A stretch of 35,370 nucleotides of DNA from positions 1 through 35,370 of the forward strand of contig WFQM01000284.1 in NCBI GenBank assembly GCA_015487095.1. The letters run 5' to 3'. Positions within the stretch are counted from its first letter, which is position 1, and each line of letters starts with the position of its first letter. Under the pieces are notes generated by a model. The model ran no database searches, was not told where the DNA came from, and saw only the letters and a list, made by a program, of their open reading frames with translations. The stretch comes from Gammaproteobacteria bacterium. Its GTDB lineage: Bacteria > Pseudomonadota > Gammaproteobacteria > SZUA-152. A program made the position numbers and the translations under genes. This document shows, piece by piece, positions 25,226 to 34,668 of the stretch.

Positions 25226-26329
25226 TTAGATTTGCAGTGATTGGAAAAAATGATTGATAACATCGGTTTGTAGCTGAGTGCAATGACCAGTATCACGCAG
25301 GCTGTGTAATTCATCCAGCAATGGCTGGCGCAGGCCGGGCATAAACATCAGGTCAGCCATGATGTTATCAAAAGCGCCCTGGCCGGCATCACAAAGGGCC
25401 AGATTGCATAAAAAGGCGCGGCGAATATCGTCCTGTTCGAGGCAGTGCCAGGCGCGCCCGGCAATGGTGGCCAATACTTCCACGTTGCGTCCGCTGTTGC
25501 TGTTCAGTACAGCGTGGAGGACGGTAACGAGTGCCTGTTGGTCGCTGCCGTGTGACAGGCCACGAATGGCAGCGGCAACGGTATTGGCGGTAATGGTGAT
25601 ATCGGTCTCTTGCAGGGCTATTGTAATGCGTGCCGATAAGGCAGCACTCAGTGCCGGATCGATGGTCTCGTTTTCCAAACAACTGCACAATGCCGCGAAA
25701 GGCGTGATAGGTAGTTGCGGAATGGCCTTGATCAGCGTCGCCAGATTATTATTTTCATCGAGGCGGGTAGCAACATCGGCGATGCCTTGCAGGCCGACAA
25801 AATTCCATTGCTCAAAGCCATTGCTACCGGTGAAATAATCAACGGCGTGGGCGTAAAACTGGCTGGCTGGCTGGCCAAGCTGTTTGGCAACCCTGGCGTG
25901 AAAGCAGGCCATGCGGTCTTCACGCGGGGTGAAACCATGGGGGTTGTCTTCCGGCATGTCGGGCGGGTTTTGTGTGGTCTCGGGATCGTGTCTGGCAAGT
26001 GTTTGTTCCGCCAGCCGTTCTACCATGCGACGCAGAAAGTCATCTCGCGCAGCTTGTTGCAGCAGACCCTGTTCGTCCAGCGGAAATTTCAGAAACCAGA
26101 TTTGCTGATCGCTGCTGGCACCGTCATCATCTTCGTAATAAAACAATACGCCCAGCGAGGCGCTGCGCAAAAAGGGTTGCGGATAGGCTTGTTGCTGGCG
26201 CTCAATAGCCAGCATATTGGCACCTGGGATTTCCACCAGGCGACGGCCCATGTCATAAAATTGCACCTGGGCACCGGCCTGTTGAAGAAACTCGCTCAGA
26301 GTCTGCGGGAAGGGATTGCTGTCAGTCAT
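25226..26329 (-). CDS. DUF3549-family protein
   Basis: This 367-residue protein of unknown function resembles DUF3549, a family I know from Gammaproteobacteria. The recognisable opening is TLSEFLQQAGAQVQFYDMGR, then RRLVEIP, QQQAYPQPF and LGVLFYYED. The N-terminal third looks like a globular mixed alpha/beta domain. The rest is helical and repeat-like (HEAT-like in appearance, for example AAAIRGLSHGSDQQALVTVL). There is no signal peptide and no membrane segment, so it is cytosolic. It is transcribed with purT. Confidence 0.8.
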   Translation of the reverse strand: MTDSNPFPQTLSEFLQQAGAQVQFYDMGRRLVEIPGANMLAIERQQQAYPQPFLRSASLGVLFYYEDDDGASSDQQIWFLKFPLDEQGLLQQAARDDFLRRMVERLAEQTLARHDPETTQNPPDMPEDNPHGFTPREDRMACFHARVAKQLGQPASQFYAHAVDYFTGSNGFEQWNFVGLQGIADVATRLDENNNLATLIKAIPQLPITPFAALCSCLENETIDPALSAALSARITIALQETDITITANTVAAAIRGLSHGSDQQALVTVLHAVLNSNSGRNVEVLATIAGRAWHCLEQDDIRRAFLCNLALCDAGQGAFDNIMADLMFMPGLRQPLLDELHSLRDTGHCTQLQTDVINHFFQSLQI

Positions 26330-26384
26330 GGCACGATTTTATCAAACGTGTGCGCATTCTGCTGGTCTGTTTGGGAATCCGGTT

Positions 26385-26882
26385 CTATTGCCTTTGTTTT
26401 GCCTCGCTGACACGCAAATTGCGCTCACAAAACTCCGTGTTATCCAGCTGGCTGATGGCTTTATGTGCGGCATTGCTTTCCATTTCCACAAAGGCATAAC
26501 CTCGTGGTCGATGGGTGGTGCGATCCATCATGATACGCACGGAATTGACCTGTCCGTACTGTGAAAACAATGTGTGCAGCTCCTCACGTTTTGTGCGGTA
26601 GGCGAGATTGCCGACGTAGAGGCTGATGGTGTCGCCAGACTGGGGAATGGCAGCCGTTTGCGGGGAATGATGTGCAGTGGTTGCACGTTCGCGTTGTTGT
26701 GCTGATGATGTCCGGCTGCAAGCGCCGATCAGATGACCGATGAGCAGCCCTGCTCCCAGTACGAGCAAGCCATTGCTTACCAGGTTTTGTGTTTGCAGAA
26801 TCCAGTAGGCCAGACCGGCAACAGGTAGAGCAATGAGCAGGCTGCCGAAATAAACGGTAGGGGATGGAGTTTTGAAGGTCAT
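26385..26882 (-). CDS. Membrane-anchored RNA-recognition-motif protein
   Basis: The 165-residue protein has two hydrophobic helices (about 10-29 and 36-54), a polar Gln/Thr/Ser linker, and a complete RRM domain (about 86-160) with RNP2 LYVGNL (88-93) and RNP1 RGYAFVEM (127-134). Bacterial RRM proteins bind single-stranded RNA. The membrane anchor suggests an RNA-binding domain on the cytoplasmic face of the inner membrane. It appears to be a single gene, 55 bp upstream of the DUF3549 gene. Confidence 0.88.
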   Translation of the reverse strand: MTFKTPSPTVYFGSLLIALPVAGLAYWILQTQNLVSNGLLVLGAGLLIGHLIGACSRTSSAQQRERATTAHHSPQTAAIPQSGDTISLYVGNLAYRTKREELHTLFSQYGQVNSVRIMMDRTTHRPRGYAFVEMESNAAHKAISQLDNTEFCERNLRVSEAKQRQ

Positions 26883-27062
26883 TGTTTAATTACCACATAA
26901 AAGATATGGAATGAATAAGTGAATGTGTCGCCGAGAACGTGCGTGCTGACGCAGCGCTGTCACGAGCAGCGGCTTTATACCAGATGTGAATGATTTATTC
27001 GAGTCCGAACAGGAAAGAAGCGCCGCATATGCGGGTTTTTGCTAAACGAGGGGCCGTGCGCT

Positions 27063-28409
27063 TTAGTGGTGCGTGATTGCTTTTCCGTCGATTGCCAGTG
27101 TGAACATAAACGTTGCGCCGCCTTCCCGGTTGGTTTTGTGTGTGAGTTTGCCGCCGTGGTCTTCCACAATGGTGCGACTGATGGCCAGCCCAAGCCCCAT
27201 ACCATTGGCTTTGGTGCTGAAAAAGGGAGTGGGAATTTTTTTCATGTCATCAAGAGGGATTCCCGGTCCGGTATCGCTGACAGAAATGCGCACATGTGTT
27301 GTGGTGGGTTGATCCAGGACAATATTCAAGTGGCGGGTGTCACAATGATTTTGTGGGTCGCTCATGGCCTCACTGGCATTACGCAGCAAATTGAGTACTA
27401 CCTGCTCGACTTGAATGGCATCGGCGGTAATTAATGGCATGTTGGCCAGCGTTTCAATATTCAGAATGATGTTGTGTGTATGGAATTCAGTGCGCATCAT
27501 ACTGACTGCCAGCTGTATTACGTTACCGAGTTCGGTGGTTTCGCGGTGTGAAGCACTTTTGCTGACAAAATCGCGCAGGTGACGAATGATATTGGCAGCC
27601 CGTTGCGCCTGGTTGCATGCTTGTTCGAGGATGCCGGGAACCTGTGCGCGTTTTGTTTCATCACCTTCCAGCAGGCGCAAACAACTTCTGACATAACTGC
27701 TAATGGCAGTTAGCGGCTGGTTTATTTCGTGCGCCAGTCCCGCCGCCATTTCCCCCATGGTATTGAGGCGGGCAACATGGGCGAGTTTTTCCTGGTGCTG
27801 TCGTGATTGTTCTTCAAGCAGTTCGCGTCCGCTGATTTCCTTGCGCAGTTTTGCATGGCTTTTGGCGAGTTCGGCAAGGCATTGGGGATGGCTGGTATTT
27901 TCCTGTAGTGAAATGCGACCGTGAATCATGCCGGTGGTTTGTATTGTGCTTTTCATCTGCACTTTGACTTGCATTTGTTGTGATGTTATTAGCGAGATAG
28001 TGCAGTGTGCGCTGGCACCATTTTTATTATTGTCGCGCAGCCAGGTCAGGTGTCGGATGAAATGGGCATGGTCTTCTGGGGCAATATATTTTCCGATGTG
28101 CTGGCCTATCAATTGTGAGCGTTTTACCTGTAGTAAATTGGCCAGAGTCAGATTGACTTCCACAATTTGCTCATTGGTGTCGTGAGTAAACAGCCCCAGC
28201 GGAGAGGCATCGAAGAGTGTTTCGAAGCGCTGGCGAAGGCCGCTGGATAAACGCAAGGTTTGTCGCAGCGTTGCGTTTTGTTTTTGCAGTGTTCGGAATT
28301 TTTCGCGCAGGACGAAGGGTACGTCAGAGGACTGTAAGGCTTTGTGCGCCCTGTCAGCCTGAAAAATCCGACGTGAGAGTGGATCATGGGGTGTGAAATC
28401 AGGTTTGAT
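27063..28409 (-). CDS. PAS-domain sensor histidine kinase (FixL/NtrB-like), probable non-standard start
   Basis: This soluble histidine kinase is 448 residues if started at the ATC at 28409, or 397 from a TTG at 28256. In order it has: a coiled-coil lead (LREKFRTLQKQNATLRQTLR), a PAS domain (FETLFDASPLGLFTHD), a second coiled coil, the H box AAGLAHEINQPL (phosphorylated His about 227), an N box LLRNASEAM, G1 DTGPGIP, F box PFFSTK and G2 GMGLGLA. There are no membrane helices. The AHEINQPL type pairs with FixJ/NtrC-like regulators, but none is adjacent. The coding pattern runs well past the TTG up to a stop at 28431-28433. The only strong Shine-Dalgarno sequence (GGAGGA) lies 7 nt before an ATC. 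The signal sensed is unknown. Confidence 0.88.
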   Translation of the reverse strand: MKPDFTPHDPLSRRIFQADRAHKALQSSDVPFVLREKFRTLQKQNATLRQTLRLSSGLRQRFETLFDASPLGLFTHDTNEQIVEVNLTLANLLQVKRSQLIGQHIGKYIAPEDHAHFIRHLTWLRDNNKNGASAHCTISLITSQQMQVKVQMKSTIQTTGMIHGRISLQENTSHPQCLAELAKSHAKLRKEISGRELLEEQSRQHQEKLAHVARLNTMGEMAAGLAHEINQPLTAISSYVRSCLRLLEGDETKRAQVPGILEQACNQAQRAANIIRHLRDFVSKSASHRETTELGNVIQLAVSMMRTEFHTHNIILNIETLANMPLITADAIQVEQVVLNLLRNASEAMSDPQNHCDTRHLNIVLDQPTTTHVRISVSDTGPGIPLDDMKKIPTPFFSTKANGMGLGLAISRTIVEDHGGKLTHKTNREGGATFMFTLAIDGKAITHH

Positions 28410-28416
28410 AGCAGTG

Positions 28417-28422
28417 TCCTCC
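28417..28422 (-). promoter_or_regulatory. Strong ribosome binding site ahead of an ATC codon
   Basis: GGAGGA on the minus strand is placed 7 nt before ATC AAA CCT. No ATG, GTG or TTG occurs in this frame between the upstream stop codon (28431-28433) and the TTG at 28256, which itself has no ribosome binding site. This argues for initiation at ATC or for a mutated ATG. Confidence 0.5.
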
Positions 28423-29097
28423 GTGAGTCGCTATTGAGTGAACGGAATCTGGGTTGATTATATCCGGTTTTATCATCCTTGGAAAAACTGAATAATGTGC
28501 TGTACTGCACCCGTTTTTTCATCAAGCATATAAATTAATTTATATGTATATGCATTTTACTGTTCCGTTAATCTACGTTCCTTTATCTGAGTATGGGCAC
28601 CCTTCATACTGTATTACGACAAGAAATTTTTAGCTATTAATATTTCATTTGCCATCCATCTGTTTGAGTGGCTACGAGCTACAATGCGGGTTTATATTTT
28701 CTATTATTGATCGCCTCCGTCTAATGTTATCGATGTTGTACATACGACTATGACGTAAGAGGAAGGGAATAGTTCCGATTATTAAGCGATGTGAATTCAC
28801 GCTTTCCCTTATGTCGTTCCTTACCCCGTTTATTTTAGAAAATCAGTCTGTTAGCCGTGTAACAATATGATGTTAGCAGGGTGGCGGTGACATTTTTTCA
28901 GGCATAAAACAATGCTGCTTTGTTCACTGAAAATACCTTTTGGCAATCACGTTTGATATCCGAGTGAAAAGGGTAGATATTCGGGCTTGTTGCGTTACCA
29001 TCGGTTTGTTTGCAGGGGGTGCAGTTGATAACTGCGGTGGAACGATGACAGGGTAGCGAGACATCGAAAAAACCAAAGCAGCAAGGAGAAATCGCAC
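28423..29097. other. Divergent intergenic region with an 18-bp palindrome
   Basis: About 675 bp lie between the leftward histidine kinase and the rightward binding-protein gene, with no credible ORF. A perfect palindrome ATATAAATTAATTTATAT (28528-28545) is a possible operator about 120 bp upstream of the kinase. Near the binding-protein gene, GCAGTT-GAT-AACTGC (29021-29035) can form a small leader hairpin. A clear AAGGAG Shine-Dalgarno sequence precedes the ATG at 29098. No known riboswitch was recognised. Confidence 0.45.
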
Positions 29098-30069
29098 ATG
29101 AAATTCACGAAAAGACGACTTCCGGTAGTGTTGGCTACGGCTTTTATGTCAGCAATGTTTGTTGGTACGCCAGTCATTGCCGGGAAAGATGCAGGACACA
29201 GCCATGACTACCGTACCTTTCATACCAATGGCACCATTGACTATGGTGACATTGGTGATTCTTATCACTCTGATCTGGTGATGTATCTGGCTGGCAATCA
29301 ATTTATGGTGATGGAGGAACTGATCAAGGATTTCCAGTCCAAAAACAAGGATATCAAAACGGTTTACGTGGAAACCATTCCGCCGGGCCAGATACTCAAA
29401 AAGCAAATCCTTAAACAGGGGCAAATTGAGGGCCAGGATACCAACCAAACACCGGACTTGTTTGCCAGCGTAAAAATTGCCCACCTTAAAAAGCTGAAGA
29501 AAGAAGGCAAGATGACTGAGGGCATGATCTATGTACATAACAAACTGGAGCTGATGGTTGCCAAAGGTAACCCCAAGGGTATTAAAGGACCGGAAGACCT
29601 GGGGCGTGATGATCTGGTTCAGTCTCACCCCAACCCCATTACTGAAGGCATTTTTAAATTTTATGGATCTGAAATGTTGAAAGACATGGGCTTACACAGC
29701 AAAGTGACGGGCGGTAAGGTTTGCAAGGGTTGCTGGGCTGTACCGGGCAAGACCTGGTTTACTGTGCGCCACCATCGCGAAACCCCGCATCGCATTGAAA
29801 ATGGTGAAGCCGATGTCGGCATTGTGTGGACTACGGAAGTGGCGCATGCCAAGGCCGAAGGCCGCAAGGTTGAAGGTGTTGCGATTCCTGCGCCGCTCAA
29901 CAAGGAATCTAAAGTGGGTTATGCCATTGGCAAGCTGAACAAGGCGAAAAATGCCAAAAATGCGGATCGTTTTCTGGCTTATCTGGCATCGGTTGACGCA
30001 CAAAACATCTATGCCAGCTATGGGTTTTTAAAGGCCACTGCTGAAGAGCTGAAGCTGAAAAAACTGTAG
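29098..30069 (+). CDS. Orphan periplasmic substrate-binding protein (ModA-like fold)
   Basis: The 323-residue exported protein has a signal peptide (about 1-28, ending PVIAG) and the two-lobed pattern of extracellular solute-binding proteins of the molybdate/SBP_bac_11 type: HSDLVMYLAGNQFMVMEELI, PPGQILKKQI, TPDLFASV, LELMVAKGNPKGIKGPEDLG, ENGEADVGIVW and VGYAIGKL. Odd features are a His-rich mature N-terminus (His34, His36, His42) and Cys209-Lys-Gly-Cys212-Trp in the second lobe, which is not a heme site because no His follows. No ABC permease or ATPase is nearby, so the transporter is elsewhere or the protein acts as a receptor. The ligand is unknown. A terminator follows at 30108-30138. 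Confidence 0.72.
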   Translation: MKFTKRRLPVVLATAFMSAMFVGTPVIAGKDAGHSHDYRTFHTNGTIDYGDIGDSYHSDLVMYLAGNQFMVMEELIKDFQSKNKDIKTVYVETIPPGQILKKQILKQGQIEGQDTNQTPDLFASVKIAHLKKLKKEGKMTEGMIYVHNKLELMVAKGNPKGIKGPEDLGRDDLVQSHPNPITEGIFKFYGSEMLKDMGLHSKVTGGKVCKGCWAVPGKTWFTVRHHRETPHRIENGEADVGIVWTTEVAHAKAEGRKVEGVAIPAPLNKESKVGYAIGKLNKAKNAKNADRFLAYLASVDAQNIYASYGFLKATAEELKLKKL

Positions 30070-30107
30070 TTGTCAGGTGCTGATTGCAGGAGCTGGCAAA
30101 ACGGATG

Positions 30108-30138
30108 CCGACCGGGAGCGTATTTCCGGTCGGTTTTT
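30108..30138 (+). terminator. Rho-independent terminator after the binding-protein gene
   Basis: CCGACCGG (30108-30115) pairs perfectly with CCGGTCGG (30126-30133) around a 10-base loop and is followed by TTTTT. It lies about 40 bp after the stop codon and separates this gene from typA. Confidence 0.9.
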
Positions 30139-30256
30139 GGGTCAGGAATAGCACCAGGCCGTAAGGCGCTGGACTGGTGTTGCTAAAATTTGTGCATGCT
30201 GGCTGCATTTTTACTGTACAATCTGCGCCCTTTCAATCCAGTAGAGCCGCATTCTC

Positions 30257-32077
30257 GTGATCCAGAAACTCAGAAACATTGCCATCATCGCTCACGTCGA
30301 TCATGGCAAGACCACCCTCGTCGATAAACTCCTACAGCAGTCCGGCACCGTCACCAGTCGTGGCGATGCCGAAGAGCGAGTGATGGACTCTAATGACATA
30401 GAGAAAGAGCGCGGGATTACCATTCTTGCCAAAAACACGGCTATCGAATGGAACGACTACCACATTAATATTGTAGATACCCCCGGCCATGCCGACTTTG
30501 GTGGCGAGGTGGAGCGAGTGATGTCCATGGTGGATTCGGTGCTGTTGCTGGTGGATGCCGCCGAAGGCCCGATGCCGCAAACCCGCTTTGTTACGGAGAA
30601 GGCGCTGGCGCAGGGACTTAATCCCATCGTGGTGGTGAACAAAATTGATCGTAATGGCGCACGCCCGGACTGGGCAGTGGATCAGACCTTTGATCTGTTT
30701 GACCGTCTCGGTGCCACTGATGAGCAAATGGATTTTCCCATTATTTACTGTTCGGCCATCAACGGCTACGCCGGATTGGAATCCGATATCAGTGGCGGCG
30801 ACATGACTCCCCTGTTCGAGACCATCGTCGAACATGTCAAAGCGCCCGATGTGAATGTGGACGGTCCTTTCCAGATGCAGGTCAGCGCGTTGGATTACAA
30901 CAGCTACACGGGTGTTATCGGCATTGGTCGCGTTACCCGTGGCAGGCTCAAGGCCAATTCGCCAGTGGTTGTGGTGGATGTTGAAGGCAAGGAGCGTCGT
31001 GGACGCATTCTGCAAATTTTCGGTTTTTTGGGGCTGGAGCGCATCGAAAAAGCCGAGGTGCAGGCGGGCGACATTATTGCTTTCACCGGCCTCGATCCTC
31101 TGAATATCTCAGATACCCTGTGCGATCCCAATAATGTTGAAGCCATGACGCCGCTGTCAGTGGACGAGCCTACAGTGAGCATGACTTTTGGCGTCAACAA
31201 CTCCCCCTTCGCCGGGCAGGATGGTAAATTTCTGACCTCGCGCCAGATCCGCGAACGCCTTCAGCGCGAACTGTTGCACAATGTTGCCCTGCGCGTGGAA
31301 GAAACCGACGACCCGGACAAATTCAAAGTCTCTGGTCGCGGTGAATTACATCTGTCGATTCTCATTGAAAACATGCGTCGTGAAGGCTACGAGCTGGGTG
31401 TGTCCCGTCCTGAAGTTATTATTCACACACTGGAAGACGGCACCAAAGAAGAGCCTTACGAGCAGGTCACTGTGGACGTGGAAAGCGACCATCAAGGCAG
31501 CGTGATGGAAAAGCTCGGTGAACGAGGTGGCGAAATCAAGGATATGGTGCCTGATGGTCAGGGCCGGGTGCGGGTGGATTACATCATGCCCGCGCGTGGG
31601 CTGATCGGCTTTCGCACGGAATTCCTCACCGCCACCCAGGGTACCGGTCTGATCTACAGCGTGTTCGATCATTACGGACCAATGAAACCCGGTAATTACG
31701 GCCAGCGACTCAACGGTGTGCTGATCTCTAACGGCAAGGGCAAGGCACTAGGTTATTCCCTGTGGAACCTGCAAGAGCGTGGCAAGTTGTTCATTGGAGC
31801 CAATACCGAAGTTTACGAAGGCAGTGTTATTGGTATTCATGCGCGAGATAACGATCTGGTGGTTAACTGCCTCAAAGGCAAGCAGCTTACCAACGTGCGT
31901 GCTTCCGGTACTGACGAAAACATCCAGCTCACCCCGTTTATCAATTTGAGCCTGGAGCAGGCACTGGAGTTCATCGACGATGATGAGCTGGTGGAAGTAA
32001 CGCCCATCAATATCCGTCTGCGTAAAAAAGTTCTCAACGAAAGTGACCGTAAAAAGGCCAGTCGCGCCGCCAAATAA
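30257..32077 (+). CDS. typA: Ribosome-associated GTPase TypA/BipA
   Basis: This translational GTPase binds the ribosome and affects 50S assembly and stress adaptation. The 606 residues begin (GTG start at 30257) with [20 protein letters not shown], carrying the G1 loop. The switch region [27 protein letters not shown] (G3) and VVNKIDR (G4) follow. The EF-G-like domains and the TypA-specific C-terminal domain ([19 protein letters not shown], and [14 protein letters not shown]) are present. The length is standard for the family (E. coli BipA is 607). The gene converges on the M48 protease gene with only 5 bp between stop codons, so transcripts may overlap. Confidence 0.97.
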   Translation: MIQKLRNIAIIAHVDHGKTTLVDKLLQQSGTVTSRGDAEERVMDSNDIEKERGITILAKNTAIEWNDYHINIVDTPGHADFGGEVERVMSMVDSVLLLVDAAEGPMPQTRFVTEKALAQGLNPIVVVNKIDRNGARPDWAVDQTFDLFDRLGATDEQMDFPIIYCSAINGYAGLESDISGGDMTPLFETIVEHVKAPDVNVDGPFQMQVSALDYNSYTGVIGIGRVTRGRLKANSPVVVVDVEGKERRGRILQIFGFLGLERIEKAEVQAGDIIAFTGLDPLNISDTLCDPNNVEAMTPLSVDEPTVSMTFGVNNSPFAGQDGKFLTSRQIRERLQRELLHNVALRVEETDDPDKFKVSGRGELHLSILIENMRREGYELGVSRPEVIIHTLEDGTKEEPYEQVTVDVESDHQGSVMEKLGERGGEIKDMVPDGQGRVRVDYIMPARGLIGFRTEFLTATQGTGLIYSVFDHYGPMKPGNYGQRLNGVLISNGKGKALGYSLWNLQERGKLFIGANTEVYEGSVIGIHARDNDLVVNCLKGKQLTNVRASGTDENIQLTPFINLSLEQALEFIDDDELVEVTPINIRLRKKVLNESDRKKASRAAK

Positions 32078-32082
32078 CATGT

Positions 32083-33243
32083 TCAGGGTGATTCTGACGG
32101 GAGTGTCTGAGTGCTCTCGTTGGATGTTGCCGCATTCTTGAATCGTGCTACGCGCTCTTTGGTGAGCGGATGGCTTGCGAAATATTGGCGGATATCCTTT
32201 TTTTCCTGCGTTATGCCCTGATTTTCATTGGCTGTATCAATGGCTTTGCGCAGACATTCCTGTATGTCTGCCTGATGCGTAGCGCATTGCCGACTTACCT
32301 GTAATTTTTGCATCATAGTGGAAAAATACGCAGGATCAATGGCATACCGAAGCATGTATTGCAGCGCAAATTCATCAGCCTCAGTTTCCATGTCGCGTGA
32401 ATAACCGGATTCCACCAATAGCACAGGTAGCCCGGTGATGATGGCGCTACTGGTGGAAACATCGCCGGCAATCACGGCGACAAACAATGCCAGACTGGCC
32501 CCCTGAATAACCCGGCGCAGGCTGTGCCGGTATTGCAGATGACCGATTTCATGCAGCATGACAGCAACAATCTCATTGTTATCTGCGGCGAGATTGATGA
32601 GATCATCTGTGAAAACGACGGTGCCGTCAGGAAGCGCCAGGGCGTTGGCACCGATAGTGTTACTTTTTCTGAACACGACGCGAATGTTGTTCAGGTCTAA
32701 AGTGTCCAGCAGAACAGCAAACGCCTGTTGTAGATCCTGCTGACGTGTTTTGCTTAATTCGCTGGCCTGCATGAGATGCTCATCGAGTGAATCCAGTACA
32801 CCATCACCGAGTAAACGGGCGTGTTCATCAGGAATCATGAAAGCGATTTCCTTGCTGAAATAAGGAATGCCAAACTGAATAAAACTCCAACCGAAAAAAA
32901 TCACCACCAGCAGTGTTGAAAGCACCCATCGTTTGGACTTTTCGAGCTTGTGAACCAGGTTATGCGAGCGCTTGCTGGATGTTCGTTCAATGATATGGTC
33001 AACACCATCATTGTCCAGCGTTTCAAAATGCGCGCCGTTAGGGAACTCTACATAGCGCGGAGAGTTGCCGATGCGTGGAGAGAAGCTCACTGCGGCAACG
33101 GCGATCAGTTCTTCATTAATACCTTCCAGGCTGATAAAGCCTTCATCGGTTAGGTATAAAAGTGTCTCGGTACAGTGTGAGGTTTTGCCGTCAGAGTATT
33201 GACCCGTGATTTTAATATTCACTGTCATTGAATCAACAGCCAT
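32083..33243 (-). CDS. M48-family membrane metalloprotease
   Basis: This is a zinc metallopeptidase of 386 residues. The N-terminal domain (1-100) resembles the all-beta domain often fused to M48 proteases in Proteobacteria (DUF7092). A membrane helix (about 107-126) follows, then the peptidase domain with the zinc motif His231-Glu-Ile-Gly-His235 and the third ligand Glu288 in METEADEFALQYM. The topology suggests that the catalytic domain lies in the periplasm, with a probable role in envelope protein quality control. It begins 5 bp after the DUF898 gene, and both are probably co-transcribed. Such pairs of a DUF898 membrane protein and an M48 protease recur in Gammaproteobacteria as far as I recall. 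Confidence 0.9.
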   Translation of the reverse strand: MAVDSMTVNIKITGQYSDGKTSHCTETLLYLTDEGFISLEGINEELIAVAAVSFSPRIGNSPRYVEFPNGAHFETLDNDGVDHIIERTSSKRSHNLVHKLEKSKRWVLSTLLVVIFFGWSFIQFGIPYFSKEIAFMIPDEHARLLGDGVLDSLDEHLMQASELSKTRQQDLQQAFAVLLDTLDLNNIRVVFRKSNTIGANALALPDGTVVFTDDLINLAADNNEIVAVMLHEIGHLQYRHSLRRVIQGASLALFVAVIAGDVSTSSAIITGLPVLLVESGYSRDMETEADEFALQYMLRYAIDPAYFSTMMQKLQVSRQCATHQADIQECLRKAIDTANENQGITQEKKDIRQYFASHPLTKERVARFKNAATSNESTQTLPSESP

Positions 33244-33248
33244 CGGGT

Positions 33249-34460
33249 TTACACACCCAGGCCCATATCAAAGACTTCTCCCATTTCTTCGCCAAAGGCC
33301 GATTGTCCTTCAGGCTGTACACCAAAAAAATTATCCAGATCACCAGTAACGATGACGGATGTCATTTGTGCGCGGTATCGTGCCGTACGAATTTTAGCCC
33401 AGGGCATTAATAACCCCAAGCTAATGGCGATAGCCAGAGTATTGGTAACATATAGGTACAGCATGGCACCGACTTTTAAATCAGATTGCACACGGTGCTC
33501 GGCAATGCCGAGATTGCCAAAAATAAAATTGGTTTTTTTAGTCTGGATGTAAGAGAGCAGCCAAAGGTATAAGGGTAATGCCAGGATGAAGCCAAGCAGC
33601 GGAATGATAAGCAGATTAAACAGCCACGATTCTACTGTAACAATATCCCTTAGTTCATTAAATGCAAACACTGCAAGCAGGCCAAAAACAGATATTACCA
33701 GAAATGCTTTGATATAAATGCTGTACAAGCTGCCGACAGTACCACTAAAACTGAAATCGGCCAGCCCGAAACAGGCGTGAGAGGATTTGAGTTTGATGAT
33801 CATGTATTGCCACAGAGGGAAAAGACAGACGATGGGCAGCAGGGGGAGGATGACAAATGAAAATAATGACGAAAAAATGGAAGAAGGAGGTGTTTCGGTT
33901 TCATTTTCTGCGGCTGCCGCAGTGGGTAGAAAGTTGTCCTGAAAATAAGCGACGAATAAAAAATACAGTATGGTAAGCAACAGGGGATAGGCAAAAATTG
34001 TATAGGCGCGTTTAAAGTTTTTCCGGAAATTGAATTTGATGTTGCGATACGCAGTGTTGCGGAGCTGAAATGACATGGACATAACCACCATTGCCGGAAT
34101 CAGTAAAGCAATGACTCCAATCGTAATGCCCGTAGCCAAAGGACTGATGAGCCCGGAAAAATAATAAGCTGCAAAAAACACCAAGGCGATAACGCGACCT
34201 TTGAGTATTTGCAGGGGACTGGCCAAATAACGAAAGCTGGCACCATCCAGCTGGGTATTACCATAAAAATATTGGAGCGTGCGTACCTTGGCCCAGGGGG
34301 AATAAATACCCAGCGTCAGTATGGTCAGCAGTACGTTGATGATCCAAATGGAAAAAAATTCGTTAGCGTCGCCGGTAAATTCAAAGGGTATGCTGTGTTC
34401 TGGCGTGGGGTTTGTTGTAGGCGCTATCGTGTGTTGCTCGTCATTTGTGTGAGTATCCAT
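33249..34460 (-). CDS. DUF898/YjgN-family inner-membrane protein
   Basis: This 403-residue polytopic membrane protein has about ten hydrophobic segments. The family signature appears near the start (FEFTGDANEFFSIWIINVLL, then TLGIYSPWAKVRTLQYFYGN) and again as a related half near the C-terminus (LGLLMPWAKIRTARYRA). This shows the internal duplication typical of DUF898. The function is not established. The neighbouring M48 protease starts 5 bp downstream, and the two probably act together in the envelope. The C-terminal tail (NFFGVQPEGQSAFGEEMGEV) is cytosolic and acidic. Confidence 0.88.
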   Translation of the reverse strand: MDTHTNDEQHTIAPTTNPTPEHSIPFEFTGDANEFFSIWIINVLLTILTLGIYSPWAKVRTLQYFYGNTQLDGASFRYLASPLQILKGRVIALVFFAAYYFSGLISPLATGITIGVIALLIPAMVVMSMSFQLRNTAYRNIKFNFRKNFKRAYTIFAYPLLLTILYFLFVAYFQDNFLPTAAAAENETETPPSSIFSSLFSFVILPLLPIVCLFPLWQYMIIKLKSSHACFGLADFSFSGTVGSLYSIYIKAFLVISVFGLLAVFAFNELRDIVTVESWLFNLLIIPLLGFILALPLYLWLLSYIQTKKTNFIFGNLGIAEHRVQSDLKVGAMLYLYVTNTLAIAISLGLLMPWAKIRTARYRAQMTSVIVTGDLDNFFGVQPEGQSAFGEEMGEVFDMGLGV

Positions 34461-34668
34461 CCCTTATCCTTGTATAGGCTACCCGTCATGCGGATATTTA
34501 TTTTTGTTCCCAGGATTATTAATGGCTATCCCGATTCAGTGCTGAAATTTATTATTGCGCCAAGGCATCAAAGTGTAAGGGTCCCCGTGGCAAAAATAAG
34601 GTTTTGGCATTATTACCTGTTTCAATCCGATGTGATATCGGGGCGAGGAATGCTTGCAAAGTGTGATT
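34461..34668. other. Intergenic gap, nothing recognised
   Basis: About 200 bp lie between the acyltransferase stop and the DUF898 start, both on the minus strand. It should carry the promoter of the DUF898-protease pair, but I could not identify convincing promoter hexamers, hairpins or repeats. Confidence 0.35.

Noticed and set aside
25715-26410. 231-codon plus-strand frame
   Set aside because: It is antisense to the DUF3549 gene and its sequence does not look like a protein family.
28148-28525. 125-codon minus-strand frame with an ATG upstream of the histidine kinase
   Set aside because: It is in a different frame from the kinase, and the kinase frame reads as a coiled coil in the shared region.
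30332-31015. 227-codon minus-strand frame
   Set aside because: It lies antisense inside typA, which is unambiguous.
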